Assembly: GCA_026770585.1 (NCBI GenBank)
Contig: MU646765.1
Span: 267,155-277,632 of the forward strand
DNA: 10,478 bases
Reading direction: 5' to 3'
DNA from: Baffinella frigidus
Taxonomy: Eukaryota; Cryptophyceae; Cryptomonadales; Baffinellaceae
Position numbers and translations under genes: made by a program. Below, one piece after another: positions 5,292-8,200 of the stretch. How positions within the stretch are numbered: position 1 is the first letter of the stretch; each line of letters starts with the position of its first letter. Below the pieces are notes generated by a model. That model was not told the DNA's origin, ran no database searches, and saw nothing but the letters and a program-made list of their open reading frames with translations.

Positions 5292-8200
5292 GTGAGCTTC
5301 CCTGTCAAAGCGACGCTACGCCTTTGCGCAGGGTGGGCGCGCTCGTTTTGACCCCGCCCGTTCCACCTGCCTCGTTGCAGGTGTGTTCCACATGCTCGAA
5401 GGGCTTCAACGTTCTCATGCGCCGCCACCATTGCCGCCACTGCGGCAGAGTGATCTGCGGTTCATGTGGCAAGAAGAAGCACAGGTGATTTGCCACCCCC
5501 CGCGAACCAACGCAACGCGCGAAATCCCAACCCCCAAGGGACCCAACATGCCGACGTCGGATCACTCCCGGCGCCCTATGCTCGACGCCCCTCGGTCGCT
5601 TCGCCAGGGTGTACACATTTCCCTGGGTCGGCTCCCATGGTGCGTCACAGCATGGGGAGAGGGTCCCTGTCGTAGGCGGAGCTGCAGCGAGCAGCGCCAG
5701 GACCGCCTAGCTCAGTCTCAGTCTATTTGGGCTGACCGACTTGGTGAGCCCGGGCTCGTTCCCGCCCCAACGCTGACGGATTTGTACCACACACCGAGCA
5801 TGTCAACTTGAGAATAGTCGGTCAACCCGAGTCGGGCAGAGCTAGACCGCCTGCGAGAACCTTCCCCACGTCCCACCAGCCCTAAGAGTGGGAGCATATC
5901 TTCTCGTCGAGACTCCTGATTTGTACCGCAGGTCGCCGGATTCCGGCGATCTAGCTCTGCCTGAGTGTTATTGTGGCTCGTCCTTAAATTATTTAAGAGC
6001 AGAAATCCAGTACAAAAGGGCGAATAGAAAGCCTTTAGGAAGAGCCAGAATAAAACTCAGACAGAGCTAGGCGACCTCCAGTACAAATCACGGGGATGAA
6101 AAGAGTCGATTTGCTCAAACGCTGAGGCGCTGCGCTCCGGGGCACGGACCTCACCGTTTGACAAAAATAGTGCACTGCTACCCAGGATATTTCACCCCAA
6201 GTCAACAAAGCTGATCCTCGGCAGTAAGTTGCCATTTCGTTTAGATGGACCTGCCCTGGGAGCAGGCATTTGACTTAGCGCACTGGCTTTCAGGGGGAGT
6301 TGACTTAGGTGAAATGTTCTGTCTCCCAGTGCAGTGAACCTGTTGCGAGCTCGTACCACACGAAGATGCAGGAGGAGCCTATCTAAAACCGAGATGCTTT
6401 TACAAGTGGGCATTTGTGTAGTAACTTTCGTGAGCATGGTCACGTTCCGGACTCGAACGGAGTCGGGAAAGTGACCAACCCGCCCGTGACTGGTACAAAT
6501 CCTTGCAACCCCACATGTAAATAGGATGCTCCAGCATTCTCGAGTGGTAAGATAAAATATTTGATTGAAATAAAACGCTAGCGTACCCCGCATGGTCGTG
6601 ACACGCACGCGAAATTCTAAACCCTAAACCCACACCCTAAACCCTAAACTCTAAACCAAGGTGTGCGCTGCTCAAGTACGGGTACTAGGAGCCAGAGCAC
6701 GCCAGAGTGCAGGAGGGGGTTAATTTTTTTTAACCGTTTCTGAGCACGGGTGTTGACTTTTGAAAACCACTGCCTTGAAGTGTAATTGCCTTTTGGCGAC
6801 CCCTCCCAAGACTCTGGCGTGGTGCGTCTCGTGCCACGAAACGTCTTTCTATTATGTGTACCACGAATCGGCCACTTTGGGGGAGAAATCACGGACCCCC
6901 CTCGCAATTCACCCAAAAGTCAAATACCAGAAATCAAATATCGCAGGGCCTGGGGGCGTTGACGCGTTTCGCAGATCGGTCCATTTATTTTCGTGGTACT
7001 ACTGAAGAGTATTTTCGTGGTACTAATGAAGAGGTTTTTCGTGGTACTAATGAAGAGAGTATTTTCGTGGTAGTGAAGAGTATTTTCGTGGTACTAATGA
7101 AGACTATTTTCGTGGTACTAATGCAGAGTATTTTCGTGATACTAATGAAGAGAGTGTTTTCGTGGTACTAATGAGGAGTACGGCAGGTGTGCGCTGCTCA
7201 AGTACGGGTACCAGGAGCCGGTGCGCGTGTGTGTCTCGTGCCACGAGACCTGCACTCAGGTTCGTGCCCTGCATCCCAGGTTATTCAGGTCGGTGCACAC
7301 GCGTGTAGTGGTCGGCTTACACAGTATCGACTGTTTCGATACTGTGTTGGAAGGGGGGGGTGCGTCGCGTGACACGAGACCTGCACTCAGGTTCGTGCCC
7401 GAAATAACCTGTGAAGTGCCTTCACAGGTCATTCAGGTCGGCTCACACGCGTTGAGCCACTCGAGAATGCTAGAGACGCCTATTTAAAAGTTCATTGTGC
7501 CATTTGTGTAGTAACTTTCGTGAGATTGGTCACGTAACTCAGCAAGAGAGTTTCGTGACCAATCTCACGAAATTTACTACGCAAATGTTACAACTCACTT
7601 TTAAATAGGCCCCTCTAGCATTCCCGTGTGGAGTGGTAGGCTTACCACGCAAGAGTGTAGGGCTGACCTGGGAAAACAAGCCAGTTCACACGGAATGTGT
7701 AACAACTTTCCGAAATTTTGATTTTTCTGTGGGAAGAATGTCCACTTATGAACTTACGAAATAGTAGAATTCTACTATTTCTCCTGTGGGTCACTCTGCC
7801 CTACACTATTGCGTGGTAAACACTACCCACGAATTCAACCATTTCGACATCCTCCTCTTGGAACGATTTTATGGGTATCAGATCAATTAATGGGGTAACG
7901 GACTGAAAACTGGGTAGTTAGGCCTGCGGTATTGACTACGGTAGGCCGTAGGGGCCCTAGGACCTAATGTTTCGTAGGACCCCCCCTACGCCCCTACGGC
8001 CTACCGTAGGCAATACCGTAGGCTTACCTACCCGGTTTTCAGGACGTTAGCCTATGAAAATGGAGCAAACATCCACGTTAGCTGTAGGACCTTCACGTTC
8101 GAGCCCTCTCTGGAGAGGGCAGACCAAAAACTGAATGATTTTCTCATGCAAATTTGGTCACGTTACCGCTAAATCTAGGGGTCCCGAAACCCTCGAAGCC

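Larger units (their letters stand above)
5485..7186 (+). other. Intron 2 of the FYVE gene, 1702 bp, filled with elements
   Basis: It starts GTGATT and ends TACGGCAG. It separates the sixth from the seventh zinc ligand of one FYVE finger. It contains an R1 element (5707-5845), a nested inverted repeat (5917-6090), two more inverted repeats (6169-6339, 6362-6545), a damaged copy of exon 3 (6661-6844) and a 24-bp tandem array (6986-7178). The stretch 5485-5700 has open frames but no domain I recognise. Confidence 0.72.

Noticed and set aside
4610-5440. A 276-codon open frame on the minus strand
   Set aside because: Only the part from the Met at 4960 fits a coding exon. The upstream part is antisense to the FYVE exons, crosses the intergenic inverted repeat and shows no domain, so it is not taken as the gene start.
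5485-5700. A further exon of the FYVE gene (several open frames, high GC)
   Set aside because: The exon pair 5484/7187 joins into a complete FYVE motif without it. No consistent acceptor/donor pair with domain sense was seen, although an alternative exon is not excluded.
6854-7171. Open frame across the 24-bp array giving repeated FRGTNEE peptides
   Set aside because: The peptide changes frame where the array has AG padding, has no start context, and the array lies right before a well supported splice acceptor.
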